Below are positions 20,430 through 29,917 of a stretch of DNA of 64,000 nt, one piece after another (position 1 is the first letter of the stretch; each line of letters starts with the position of its first letter). Source of the stretch: Diadophis punctatus similis (lineage: Eukaryota; Chordata; Lepidosauria; Squamata; Dipsadidae); assembly GCA_023053685.1 (NCBI GenBank), contig JALIGW010000010.1, forward strand, positions 8,907,012 to 8,971,011, read 5' to 3'. The notes below the pieces were generated by a model. It saw only the letters and a program-made list of their open reading frames with translations, was not told the origin of the DNA and ran no database searches. The translations under genes were made by a program, and so were the position numbers.

Positions 20430-21543
20430 TGGTACAGGTGACTGATACTATTGTGGTATGCAATATATGTTCCATGTACAGTATGTGCTGATGCCCAAAA
20501 AACACCCAAATTATACATGTATTAAATGTAAACTATGTGAACTGCTAGAGGAAAAATAAGGAATCTAGAGGCAACTCTAGCCAACCTATGCAAGAAAGCT
20601 ATACCCAAATCGAACCATATAGTGAACAAATAACTCCCAGAGGATTTGACCCTCCTGATAAACCCTTGGAGGAAGATAAATGGAGGTCACACATAGAAGG
20701 AAAGACAATAATCAGAGAAAAAAGCAGCATGCATGTAACAAACCCTACTTCCCAATCTAACCCAACCAGAAGCAGCCCCATTAAAACTGAGCAATCGATT
20801 TCTCCCCCTAGATGAAAATATGCAGGCCCACAACCCCCCTGCAAAGGAAACACATAGACACTTAGAAAAGAGACATCATCAAATCCCCCTTAAAAAGTCA
20901 CATCAACAAACACACCTAAGATAAACAGAAAAGCACCCTAGACTGCACCCTCTAAAAAAGGAAGGCATGTGTTGGTGATAGCAGATTCTATTCTCAAAGG
21001 AACAGAACCAGCCATCTGCAGACCAGATATACAATCTAGGGAGGTATGTTGTCTCCCTGGAGCAAAAATTAAAGAAGTGGCTGAGAACCTAACCAAAATA
21101 ATTAGGCCCACAGATTACTACCATTTCCTCCTCTTTCACATTGGGATGAATGACACAACAAAGAACCTAAGTACAATATTGAGAGATTATAAGCAACTAA
21201 CTAGGCGATAAAGGTAAGGAGCTAGGAGCACAAGTAGTGTTCTCATCAGTACTCCCAACGAAAGGCCAACACCCATTGAGGGGAAAAAAGAATTCTAGAA
21301 ATAAACCACTGGCTAAAGGGTTGGTGTCACCAAGAAAACTTTGGTTTCCTGAACCATGGATTGCATTATCTACAAGAAGGACTCTTGGCAAAGGATGGAC
21401 TGCAACTCATGAAAACGGGGAAATGTACTGGGAAAAAGACTGGCCCAACTCATCAGAAGGGCTTTAAACTAAATTTGAGGGGGGAGGGTGACCAATCTTT
21501 AGAATCTCTAGAACACAAAACCAACCATAAATCTCAAGAAAAC
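20430..21543 (+). pseudogene. CR1 ORF1, first part (before Copia insertion)
   Basis: CR1 ORF1 with, in order, a cysteine-containing N-terminal segment (CNIC at about 20,460), a polar linker (20,588-20,815) and the esterase-like (SGNH) domain: VLVIADSILKGTE, CCLPGAKIKEV, FHIGMNDTT, then after frameshifts VFSSVLP and LLAKDGLQLMKTGK. The GDS nucleophile motif reads ADS and the catalytic His of the DGxHL motif reads Gln. Several stops and frameshifts. The sequence is interrupted at 21,543 by the Copia LTR and resumes at 41,801. Confidence 0.85.
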
Positions 21544-22086
21544 TGTTAAGGAGTTATTGTGCTATTGAGCACATACATAGCGAAATAGTGATTGTGGTTG
21601 TGGTGTTGCAGTTTGATATGAATGCTATTCAGTCAATAAGCAGCCAGTTTAGTATTTACAAATAGTTTACTTAAAGTAGTAGCAAAGTTCAATAGGAAGT
21701 CCAAGTCATACACATTAAGTCAGTCCATATGAAGAATCTTTTTCTTGCCTATCTTTGTTTAACTAACAAACAAAGATTACAGCTAACAATCAATTCTACA
21801 CTATCACAGATAGTTACTCTTTCACAGCAGCTCTTCACAGTACTTTCAAACAGTCACAAAGACAATTATTTGTTAGTAAAGCAGTAGAGTTAATCAGCAG
21901 AGAGTCAGTACTTCGGAACACACCTTCAAACACACACAGTCATCATAGTCATAGTCATACTGAGCATGCTCTCTTGCTTCTTTTTATAGCAATCAGCCTA
22001 CAAGCATTTAAAGTGATATACATATAACATTGATTTGTGGCTTGTTCATATATTAGCAAACCAATCGTTTGAACAGGGTTCTAACA
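21544..22086 (-). repeat. Copia 3' LTR
   Basis: 543 bp, same termini as the 5' LTR. The polypurine tract lies directly next to it at 22,087-22,100. Confidence 0.93.
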
Positions 22087-22100
22087 TTCTCCCCTTTGGG
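22087..22100 (-). other. Copia polypurine tract
   Basis: Minus-strand AAAGGGGAGAA directly upstream of the 3' LTR. Confidence 0.8.
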
Positions 22101-22115
22101 TTGTTAATATATCAC

Positions 22116-23409
22116 TCACAATCTTAGATTATAACCTTCACAACTTTCTTTACGTCTTACAGCACTTTGTACTTTCATGAAATGATCTGCTATATTACAT
22201 TCACTTGTACAATACTCTAACTTAATCATTTTACTCTGTACACATTGTCTCACATTAAGATATCTAAGATCTGTATGTTTTGATCTCATTTTCACACCAA
22301 TATTTGTTGCCATATTAACTGCAGCTTGATTATCTTCAAATACATTGATTGGTTCATTTATAACAATTCCCATGTCTTTACACAATTGTTTGTAATAAAT
22401 AAGCTCTGTACATATTAGGGATAAACACGAAAATTCAGCCTCCATCGTAGACAAACTGATGTGCTGTTGTCTTATTGATCTCCAACTAATCAACATATTT
22501 CCTAATAATATAACAATTCCTGATGTTGACTTTCGTGTAACTCTGTCTGTTGCAAAACTGGCATCTGCATATGCCTTTAATTCAAGTTCTGACCTTGGTT
22601 CTAGATAAAGCGAATAGTACATTGTTTGCTTTAAATATCTCAGCACATGCTTTGCTGCATTCCAATGTCTTTCACAAGGCTCTGCGTTATACCTTGCCAA
22701 CTGATTTACGCTATATGCTATATCTGGTCTCGACCAATTTGCAAGATACGATAAACTACCAATTAACGCTTGATATATGTTTTTATCAAACCTTGAATCA
22801 GTTACCTCACTATGCTGAAACTCAGTACTCATAGGAGTTTTGGCTTCTTTACAACTATCCATATTATAAGGCTTTAATAAACTATTTATTTTCTGAACCT
22901 GAACCTGAACTGAGCCAAGGTGGCGCAGCGGTTAGAGGCAGTACTGCAGGCCACTTTAGCTGACTATGATCTGTAGGTCAGCGGTTCAAATCTCACTGGC
23001 TCAAGGTTGACTCAGCCTTCCATCCTTCCGAGGTAGGTAAAATGAGGACCCAGATTGTTGGGGGCAATATAAATAATATACATTGCTTACTGGTGTAAAC
23101 TGCTTAGAGAGTGCTTGCACTGTGAGGCGGTATATAAATCTCACAAAATAAATAATAAATAAATAAATAAACCTGTGATATCTTGAATCCTGTACTTGTT
23201 TTAGTAATAGCTAGACCTAAATAATGTTGTATTTCTCCCAAATATCTTATTCTGAATTTTTCTTTTAGTTTAGCTACAATATCCTTTACTACATTTTCTG
23301 TTTTAGCAACAATTGCAATATCATCTGTAAATAATAACAATAAAGTAATTTCACCATCCTTTTCTTTCTTAAACAAACATGGATCGGCTAAACCAGCATT
23401 AAATCCCAT
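22116..23409 (-). pseudogene. Copia reverse transcriptase end and RNase H
   Basis: 23,172-23,409 has the RT active-site strand as FTDDIAIV in place of the usual YVDD, then IRYLGEIQHYLGL. A Sauria SINE interrupts at 22,912-23,171. 22,116-22,862 (about 248 codons) holds YQALIGSLSYL, RPDIAYSVN, the RNase H motifs YADASFA, STMEAEF, DNQAAV and the DLRYLNVR end. Substitutions rather than frameshifts dominate this part. Confidence 0.92.
22912..23171 (+). mobile_element. Sauria SINE in Copia RT
   Basis: Head GAGCCAAGGTGGCGCAGCGG with A-box (22,921-22,938) and B-box GGTTCAAATCTC (22,983-22,994), body GGTTGACTCAGCC and GAGGACCCAGATTG, and an AATAAATAA tail. AACCTG is seen on both sides, a possible short TSD. 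Transcription would be by pol III; the 3' part is LINE-derived in this family. Confidence 0.93.
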
Positions 23410-23754
23410 TGTCAAAGCATCGTTTGACACCATTCACCAGAAGTGAGGAGGGGGAAAGCGGAGAGTGTGAGAAGTGGCAGATAGCACATTCTTCGTGGCT
23501 TCTTCAAGGTCATCCTTGTCCAGCACCTGCAAGGAGGGGTTGCCACACTGGCAGAAAGCTTACTGGGCAATGTGACCCAGATTGGGGTGGAGAACAAGGA
23601 GTGGCCGTTTCCTATCGAAAGGGAACTTGGGAAACAAGTTAGATTTGGGATTTCCTTTGAGTTGCCAACATGGTGCCTGCAATAAATTGGAAATTTGGTG
23701 AACCTTTTGCCTTGGACTCTGATTTCTGCTCGGTTACTATTTGGAACCTTGACA
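23410..23754 (+). repeat. Gypsy-1 5' LTR
   Basis: 345 bp, TGTCAAAGCATCG to GGAACCTTGACA. AATAAA at about 23,683 may be the polyadenylation signal. A likely RNA start lies near 23,641 (see the self-priming site). Confidence 0.93.
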
Positions 23755-23756
23755 TT

Positions 23757-23767
23757 ATCCCAAATCT
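23757..23767 (+). other. Gypsy-1 self-priming primer-binding site
   Basis: Two bases after the 5' LTR, ATCCCAAATCT is the exact reverse complement of AGATTTGGGAT at 23,641-23,651 inside the LTR. Tf1 and sushi-type chromoviruses use an 11-nt match between PBS and RNA 5' end for self-priming; no tRNA 3'-end match is visible here. Confidence 0.7.
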
Positions 23768-23870
23768 CTTTTTAAAAACTTTACCCAGCTACCCCTTTCC
23801 TGGGACACTGGTTGGGGTCCTGAGCCCCAGTTCCGACCCAAAGCCGGGTGGTACAGAAGACTCAGGGAAG

Positions 23871-25500
23871 ATGGAAAAAGAAGAGAAACCAGCCAGGGAT
23901 CCTGCCAAGGAAGACGCGGAGGAGTGTATTAGGAGCCTCTACTCCCCGTCCCCAGCATTTGTGGAGGCCATGGAGGCTGCAGAGAGAGAGCGTCGGATGG
24001 GGGAACGGAGCAAGCTACCAACCCCTCAGCCTCTCTCTCAGGTGGAGAGGACCCCACTGGGAGCCGTGGGAGGCTGCCGGCTAGAGCAGCCCTTGTATAC
24101 TGGAGTAAGCCTGGATCCCGAATGGGGCCAGCCGAGAATCCCGCTCCCGGGGCGCTCCGAAGACGAGGGATCCCAGCTGGGCATGCAAACGCAATCGCTG
24201 ATGGACCTTCCTGATCAGTTTGGATGACTAAACATGAGTTGGACAACCCCCCCCTCGGGGATGGAAGCTCCGAGATGGAACCTGGCCCAGCCCGTATTCT
24301 CTTTCCCAGAGAGACCTTGAGTCTCCAACCAAAGTGGGGTGACAGCCTCTTTCCACACTGCTACGGGGAAAGCCTGGGGAGCCTCCCTACCGGGGCCACC
24401 TCCCAGGTGGGAATCCTGCTACCCGTCTCTGAGGCCAGCTCACCAACCAGAAGGTGGAAGATCCCAGTGGGGGCAGACGGGGGGAGAAAGGATGCCACAG
24501 CCAAACCCACCACCCACCTTCGGAAATTTGCCACCATGGCAGGCCCCTCCGGGATGGGGGTATTTCCCTGGAGTGGGATGGGTGCAATGCCAGTGGACCC
24601 CAGGTCAGCCCCCCCAACCGATGCCAGCACCGGCCGCACCAGCCCCTCCCCAGGGGGGGTTTGGGGCCAGCAGATGCAGTATGGAGGGATCCAGATGGGA
24701 GGACTCCTGCAACCAGCTGCTGCTGCGCCAGCCGCCGCTGGGTTAGACACCCCCCATCGGCCCCAGGAGGCTGCCCCCCCCCATTTTGAGCCACGTTTGA
24801 TGGGCACCCAACCAAATTGGCCTACTTCCTCCACTGGGTGCTGGTGTACGTCGATGAAAATCGAGCGCTGTTCCAGACAAGAGACAGCTGATCGATAAGA
24901 TCACTGAGGGGATGAATGATGGGGAAGCGTCCGAGTGGGTGGCGGAGCTCCACGACGAAGAGGCCCCTGAATTAGATGATCTGGGTGATTTTATCCAGCT
25001 GATGAGGATCAGGTTTCACGATGAGGCCCAGCAAGCAGATGCCGAGGCCCATGTCAAAGAGTTCAAGCAAGCGGGGTGCCCAGTGAAGGAACTAGTGTGG
25101 GAGTTTAGGAGAGTGGCAGGAAAAGTGTGAGATTGGCCCGAGCGGCTCTTAATGCACACATTCTGAGATGCACTAGACCCAGAGCTGAAGAAAGCATGCG
25201 AAATATGGGGGGGTCCCATGCCAGATCCAATAGTGGTTCTCCACCGCAATCACTCTGGACCAGGTGGTCAGAGTCAAGAAAGAGACCCCGGCGGATCAAC
25301 CCCCTAGAAGGCTGCCGGCCTGGAGAATCCCTCCTAGACCGAGGCCAAACCCCAGAGTGGAACCGACGAGGGGAGTGAAGTGTTACAGATGCGGCCAAGC
25401 TGGGCACCGCACGACCGAGTGCCTGGCACTGGCCCCCCTTCCTCTCCAGAGGGCCAGGCCAACTCCTGCCCCTCCGAAGGAAGCTGAGCAAGCCGCCTGA
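23871..25500 (+). pseudogene. Gypsy-1 gag
   Basis: Starts MEKEEKPARD at 23,871. An N-terminal acidic stretch is followed, across several frameshifts, by a Pro/Gln/Gly/Trp-rich region (about 24,490-24,740, PPPTFGNLPPW), a capsid-like piece (24,912-25,130, WVAELHDEEAPELDDLGDF) and an intact CCHC knuckle CYRCGQAGHRTTEC at about 25,380. At least three frame changes, so no complete Gag. Confidence 0.85.
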
Positions 25501-25510
25501 ACTGGGGCGG

Positions 25511-26086
25511 TTGGCCCTGCAGCCGGAGGGGTCCCCTCCCCCTCCGGACGACAACGGACCACCATCGATGGGGGAACCGAGTCCTCTATGGGAAGAGGGG
25601 GTCGAGGAGGAAGACGATCCGATGGTGAGTGCAGCCATCTGGCCTTTTCTCATAAAAGCCAAAATTCGGGTGCCCGACACGGGAAAAGAAGGGGAAGTAG
25701 ATGCCATAATCGACACTGGTTGCTCGAGGTGTCTCATCAGCAAGATAGTAGTAGATAAACAGGAGATCCACACTAGGCCCTTAACCAACCTCATTCACTT
25801 CCAACAACTGGATGGGTCACTAGTGGGTGGGGCTCCCACCATCCTATTAACCCAAGGAGTAATCCTGCAGTTTGTGCAGCACCAAGAGCGAATTCGATTC
25901 ATAGTAGCCCCCAACATGCCGGAAGCAATTATCCTGGGTCTGGCATGGTTAGATAAATGGATCCCCACCATACGATGGGAAGATGGGTACCAGAAACTCC
26001 ATATACACATCGGGCCGACTCCCCCCTCAGAAACCAACCAGCAGAGGGAGAAAGAGGTGCAGGGGGGAATTCGGAGCCTCAACTAG
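25511..26086 (+). CDS. Gypsy-1 aspartic protease domain
   Basis: 191 codons open. The retropepsin active site reads AIIDTGCSRCLIS at about 25,708-25,745 with Asp-Thr-Gly intact, and the second motif reads EAIILGLAWL. It is flanked upstream by gag and downstream by RT in another frame. The start given is the first Met of the open frame and is not meaningful biologically because the domain would be part of a polyprotein. Confidence 0.85.
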   Translation: MALQPEGSPPPPDDNGPPSMGEPSPLWEEGVEEEDDPMVSAAIWPFLIKAKIRVPDTGKEGEVDAIIDTGCSRCLISKIVVDKQEIHTRPLTNLIHFQQLDGSLVGGAPTILLTQGVILQFVQHQERIRFIVAPNMPEAIILGLAWLDKWIPTIRWEDGYQKLHIHIGPTPPSETNQQREKEVQGGIRSLN

Positions 26087-26089
26087 CCA

Positions 26090-27228
26090 TGCCCACGAGG
26101 GAGATAGCACCTCCAGGAGCCCAAAGGGTGCCGAGAGAATACCTCGACCTAGAGAGGGTGTTTAGTGAGGAAGAATGCAACGAGCTCCCTCCTCACCGGC
26201 CAACCATCTGCGCAATAGAATTCGAGCCAGGTGCTACGCTCCCAAAGCCAAAGATGTATTCAATGTCCCCCAAGGAATTGGGAGAATTGAGGAGATACAT
26301 CGACTCAAACTTAGAGAGGGGTTTCATCCAGCCAGCGAAGCCAAGAGTAGCCGCTCCTGTGCTATTCAAAGAGAAAAAACATGGGGGGGGGGTCCGATTA
26401 TGCATTGACTTCAGAGGAATCAATGCTGTGTGCGTCCAAAACACCTCCCCCCTCCCCCTCATGAAAGACTTACTGAACCATTTGTCAAAAGGCAAGATAT
26501 TCACTAAGTTGGACTTAAGAGAAGCGTACTATCGCATCCGAATCCGAGAGGGGGATGAATGGAAAACTGCTTTCAACTGCCCCCTGGGGAGTTTCCAATT
26601 CAAGGTGATGTCTTTCGGGCTGCAAGGGGCTCCAGCAGTATTCATGCAGTACATTAACCAGGTGCTTCACCCCCATTTGTACAAGGGGGTGATCGTTTAT
26701 TTAGATGATATTCTCATCTTTAGTGAGACAATGGAAGAGCATGTGAAATTGGTGAGGGAAGTCTTAAAAAAGCTTCTAGCTGCCAAACTGTATGCCAAAC
26801 TCTCCAAATGCGAATTTCATAAGACTGCGCTGGACTACTTGGGATACCGGATCTCCAAAGATGAAATTGAAATGGATCTGAGCAAAGTGAAAGCAGTGCT
26901 TGATTGGCAGGCCCCGCACACCCGTAAACAGCTACAGAGCTTCCTGGGTTTCACGAACTTCTATAGACAATTCATCCCGGCCTTTGCTGAAGTTGCACTA
27001 CCATTGACCGAATTGCTGAAGACGGGGCCAACGCCAACCAAGCCAAAACCCAGTCAGCAACTAAATTGGACAATGGCCTGCCAGAAAGCCTTTGAGAAAC
27101 TAAAGCGACTATTTGCCCAGGAACCGATCCTCCAACATCCCGATCCAGAACAACAATTCATCACTCAGGCGGATGCAAGTGATGTGGCTGTGGCAACAGT
27201 GTTGCTGCAAGGAGACGAGAACGGATAG
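26090..27228 (+). CDS. Gypsy-1 reverse transcriptase and start of RNase H
   Basis: Long open frame (from 25,957) in which real Gypsy homology starts about 26,090. Motifs: LPKPKMYSMSP, RLCIDFRGINAV, LDLREAYYRIRI, FQFKVMSFGLQGAP, the catalytic YLDDILIFS (about 26,698-26,724), and the thumb/connection LQSFLGFTNFYRQFI. RNase H begins with ITQADASDVAVATVLLQ, where the first catalytic Asp is present, and a TAG at 27,226 ends the frame. Confidence 0.93.
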
Positions 27229-27540
27229 CTCCTACCGTGTGCGTACGTCTCGAAAAAACTCACCACTACAGAGAGAAGGTGGGCCATCTGGGAAAAGGAA
27301 GCTTTTGCAGTTCGTTGGGCGCTGCTGACTTGGAGGCAATTCCTCGAGGGAGGAAAAGTACCTTTCGAGGTATGGACTGATCACAAGAACCTGGAAGCAC
27401 TAAAGACCCCCAGGAAATTGTCGCCCAAACAAGTGAGGTGGGCGCAATACTTTAGGCGATTCAAATTCGAACTAAAAGCATATCCTAGGGGGAAAAAACT
27501 TGCTGGCCGATGCCCTGTCCAGGAATACGACAGCCAGAGG
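27229..27540 (+). pseudogene. Gypsy-1 RNase H remainder
   Basis: Continues in the same frame after the TAG: YVSKKLTTTERRWAIWEKEAFAVRWALL, FEVWTDHKNLEAL and LSPKQVRWAQYF. A frameshift near 27,490 garbles the LADALSR end motif. Confidence 0.88.
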
Positions 27541-27639
27541 GAGGAGGAATTTCACTCGGTCATCCCAATCACAGAGGGGGAACTCGCGGCTCCTGTCACC
27601 AGGGCCCAATCCAGATGGTCATGCGCCCGAAGCCATGAG

Positions 27640-28310
27640 GAATGGACAGACAAATTCAAAGCAGCTCTGCCAACCTGGTTAAATGAAAACAAAGACATCC
27701 TAACCATGCGAGATGGATTGGCTTGGAAAGGAGACAAGCTGTATGTGCCGGTGAACCTCCACTTGCAAGTACTCCAACGGAGCCATGACTCTAAGCTGGG
27801 TGGACACTTCAGATTCTTGAAGACCTCCACCTCACAAGATGGCAATTTTGGTGGCCAAAGATGAAATCAGACGTGGAGGACTATGTAAAAAGCTGTGCCA
27901 CCTATGCCACAAGTAAGTACCGACCAGGGAAACCACCTGGACTCCTGCAGCAGGTGGCCAGCCCCAGCAAGCCATGGGAAGAAATAGGAATGGATTTCAT
28001 TGTAAAACTCTCAGAGAGCAAGGGAAATACCGTTATTTGGACGGTCATAGTTTTGTTCTCCAAACAAGCCCACTTCGTTGCCTGCTCGGGGTTACCAACG
28101 GCCAGACACTTAGCAAAACTTTTCCTCAAACACATCTACCGCTTGCACGGAGTACCAAAGAGGATCATCTCCAACAGTGGGGTGCAATTCACAGCTAAGT
28201 TCTGGAGGGAGTTCTTGCACACCATCGGGTCCACACAAGGGCTTAGTTCTGGATTTCATCCCGAATGTAATGGAGCAGCTGAAAGAGCCAACTCCATGGT
28301 GGAATAATAT
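27640..28310 (+). pseudogene. Gypsy-1 integrase
   Basis: HHCC domain: HDSKLGGH, then after a frameshift near 27,835 CATYATSKYRPGK, where one zinc cysteine is lost. Core: MDFIVKLSES carries the first catalytic Asp; the second position reads SNSGVQF, so that Asp is lost; the Glu in AAERANSMVE is present. A stop at 28,305 breaks the frame. A non-functional copy. Confidence 0.9.
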
Positions 28311-28346
28311 CTCTGTTGTTACATAAATTACCAGCAGGCCAACTGG

Positions 28347-29064
28347 GTGGAGCTGTTGCCTTTTGCAGAAGTGGCGTACAACAACACAGTACACAGCAGT
28401 ACCGGCCTAACACCTTTCCAGGTTACCAGCAGACAAGAATTCATCCCAATGCCAGAGCTGCCCACACAAGCACCCACGTCTAAGTCCCTAACAGAATGGA
28501 TGGAAGATTTGAAGAAGGGATGGGAGAACACAAAAAAGGCATTGATTGAAACCGCAGAGACATAAAAAACAAGCGGATAAACAAAGAGCCATGCAGCCCC
28601 CTTTTAAAGTGGGAGATAGAGTCTACCTATCAACAAAATACATTCGCTTGAGAATACTCAGTAAAAAATTGGGTCCAAAATTTTTAGGCCCTTTCCCAAT
28701 AGTAAAGATAAGCAATCCAGTCACAGTACAATTGGTGCTGCCAAGAATATTGGGAAAGATTCATCCAGTGTTTCATAGTAGTTTACTTAAACCAGTGAAA
28801 CCTTCTAATATTAGACCACAAGACCTTCCTCCACCACCCCCTATAGTGGTGCAAGGGGAGAGACATTATGAAGTGAAAAAAATCCTAGATTCCCAATTGT
28901 TTAGGGGCCACCTCCAGTATCTGATTTATTGGAAAGGATATCCTTTGGCTGAATCCACATGGATCAACAGTTGGAAAGTTAGGGCAGATAGGCTCATTAC
29001 AGATTTCCATAACAAATACCCAGATAAGCTGAAGGAGCCCCCTGGGGGAGGGAGGGGTGGTTAA
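28347..29064 (+). pseudogene. Gypsy-1 integrase C-terminus and chromodomain
   Basis: After a frame change near 28,560 the GPY/F module (VGDRVYLSTK, LGPKFLGPFPI) is followed by a chromodomain at about 28,850-29,010: HYEVKKILDS, LIYWKGYPLAESTW, with the aromatic residues Tyr, Trp and Trp of the methyl-lysine cage recognisable. Chromodomains of this type target integration to heterochromatin marks in chromoviruses. Confidence 0.93.
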
Positions 29065-29149
29065 GTCAATTGCTTAATCCCCTGTACTTTCACTAATTGT
29101 TTTCTTTTGTGTATTAGTAGGACATGCTTTTCTTGTGAGGAGGGCACCC

Positions 29150-29845
29150 TGACAAAGCATCGTTTGACACCATTCACCAGAAGTGGGGAGTGGGACAGCG
29201 GAGAGCGTGAGAAGCGGCAAATAGCACATTCTTCGTGGCTTCCTCAAGGTCATCCTTGTCCAGCACCTGCAAGGAGGGGTTGCCACGCTGGCAGAAGCTT
29301 AGTGGGCAATGTGACCCAGATTGGGGTGGGGAACAAGGAGTGGCCGTTTCCTATTGAAAGGGAACTTGGGAAACAAGTTACATTTGGGATTTCCTTTAAT
29401 TTAATTTAATAAAAGTTCTTATAAGCCGCCCAATCCCGTAGGACTCAGGGCGGCGTACAACATAGATAAGAACAGTACAATAAAAACAATAATAACATTT
29501 TTAAAAAGCGGAACATTATTTTAAAAAAACATTCATTCATGGGGGAATCTGATCTTCTTTTTTTCAACCCGCCTGCCGGAAGAGCCATGTTTTTACGGCT
29601 TTACGGAAGGCCAGTAGAGTGGGGATAGTCTGGATCTCTGGTGGGAGTTGGTACCAGAGGGACGGGGCTCCCACAGAGAAGGCTCTCCCTCGCGGCCCCA
29701 CCAACCGACATTGTTTGGCCAATGGGACCCGGAGGAGGCCAACATGGTTGAGTTGCCAACATGGTGCCTGCAATAAATTGGAACTTTGGTAAACCTTTTG
29801 CCTTGGACTCTGATTTCTGCTCGGTTACTATTTGGAACCTTGACA
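29150..29845 (+). repeat. Gypsy-1 3' LTR, interrupted by LINE fragment
   Basis: Starts TGACAAAGCATCG, is broken at about 29,398-29,752 by a minus-strand L3-like fragment, and resumes with GAGTTGCCAACATGG to end TTGACA. A purine-rich stretch GTGAGGAGGGCA lies just before it. Confidence 0.92.
29398..29752 (-). mobile_element. L3-like LINE 3' fragment inside Gypsy-1 LTR
   Basis: The minus strand encodes the ORF2 C-terminus (AKQCRLVGPRGRAFSV, QLPPEIQTIPTLLAFRKAVKTWLF), then the 3' UTR with the inverted GCCGCCCTGAGTCC / GGCGGC stem and an AATAAA-type tail. 5'-truncated. Confidence 0.9.
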
Positions 29846-29917
29846 CCCATTTTTACTAATTCACTAACAATGCATCGGTTCCATTCATATCCAGCCTGTT
29901 TCAATCCATGTAAACTC
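29846..29917 (-). pseudogene. Copia reverse transcriptase, 24-codon middle piece
   Basis: Reads LHGLKQAGYEWNR, the Copia LYGLKQA motif, between the L3-like LINE and the Gypsy element. Short but unambiguous because it joins the flanking RT pieces in frame. Confidence 0.88.

Larger units (their letters stand above)
23410..29845 (+). mobile_element. Gypsy-1: chromodomain Gypsy (chromovirus) retrotransposon, TSD CCCAT
   Basis: LTRs at 23,410-23,754 and 29,150-29,845 (the latter with a 355-bp LINE insertion); CCCAT duplicated at 23,405-23,409 and 29,846-29,850. Order gag, protease, RT, RNase H, integrase, chromodomain. Multiple frameshifts and stops make it non-functional as it stands. It interrupts the Copia RT. 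Confidence 0.95.

Noticed and set aside
22912..22995. A tRNA gene
   Set aside because: A- and B-boxes are present but the sequence is the head of a Sauria SINE and does not fold as an intact tRNA in my reading.
24361..24834. Minus-strand frames opposite Gypsy-1 gag
   Set aside because: Shadow of the GC-rich gag region on the other strand.
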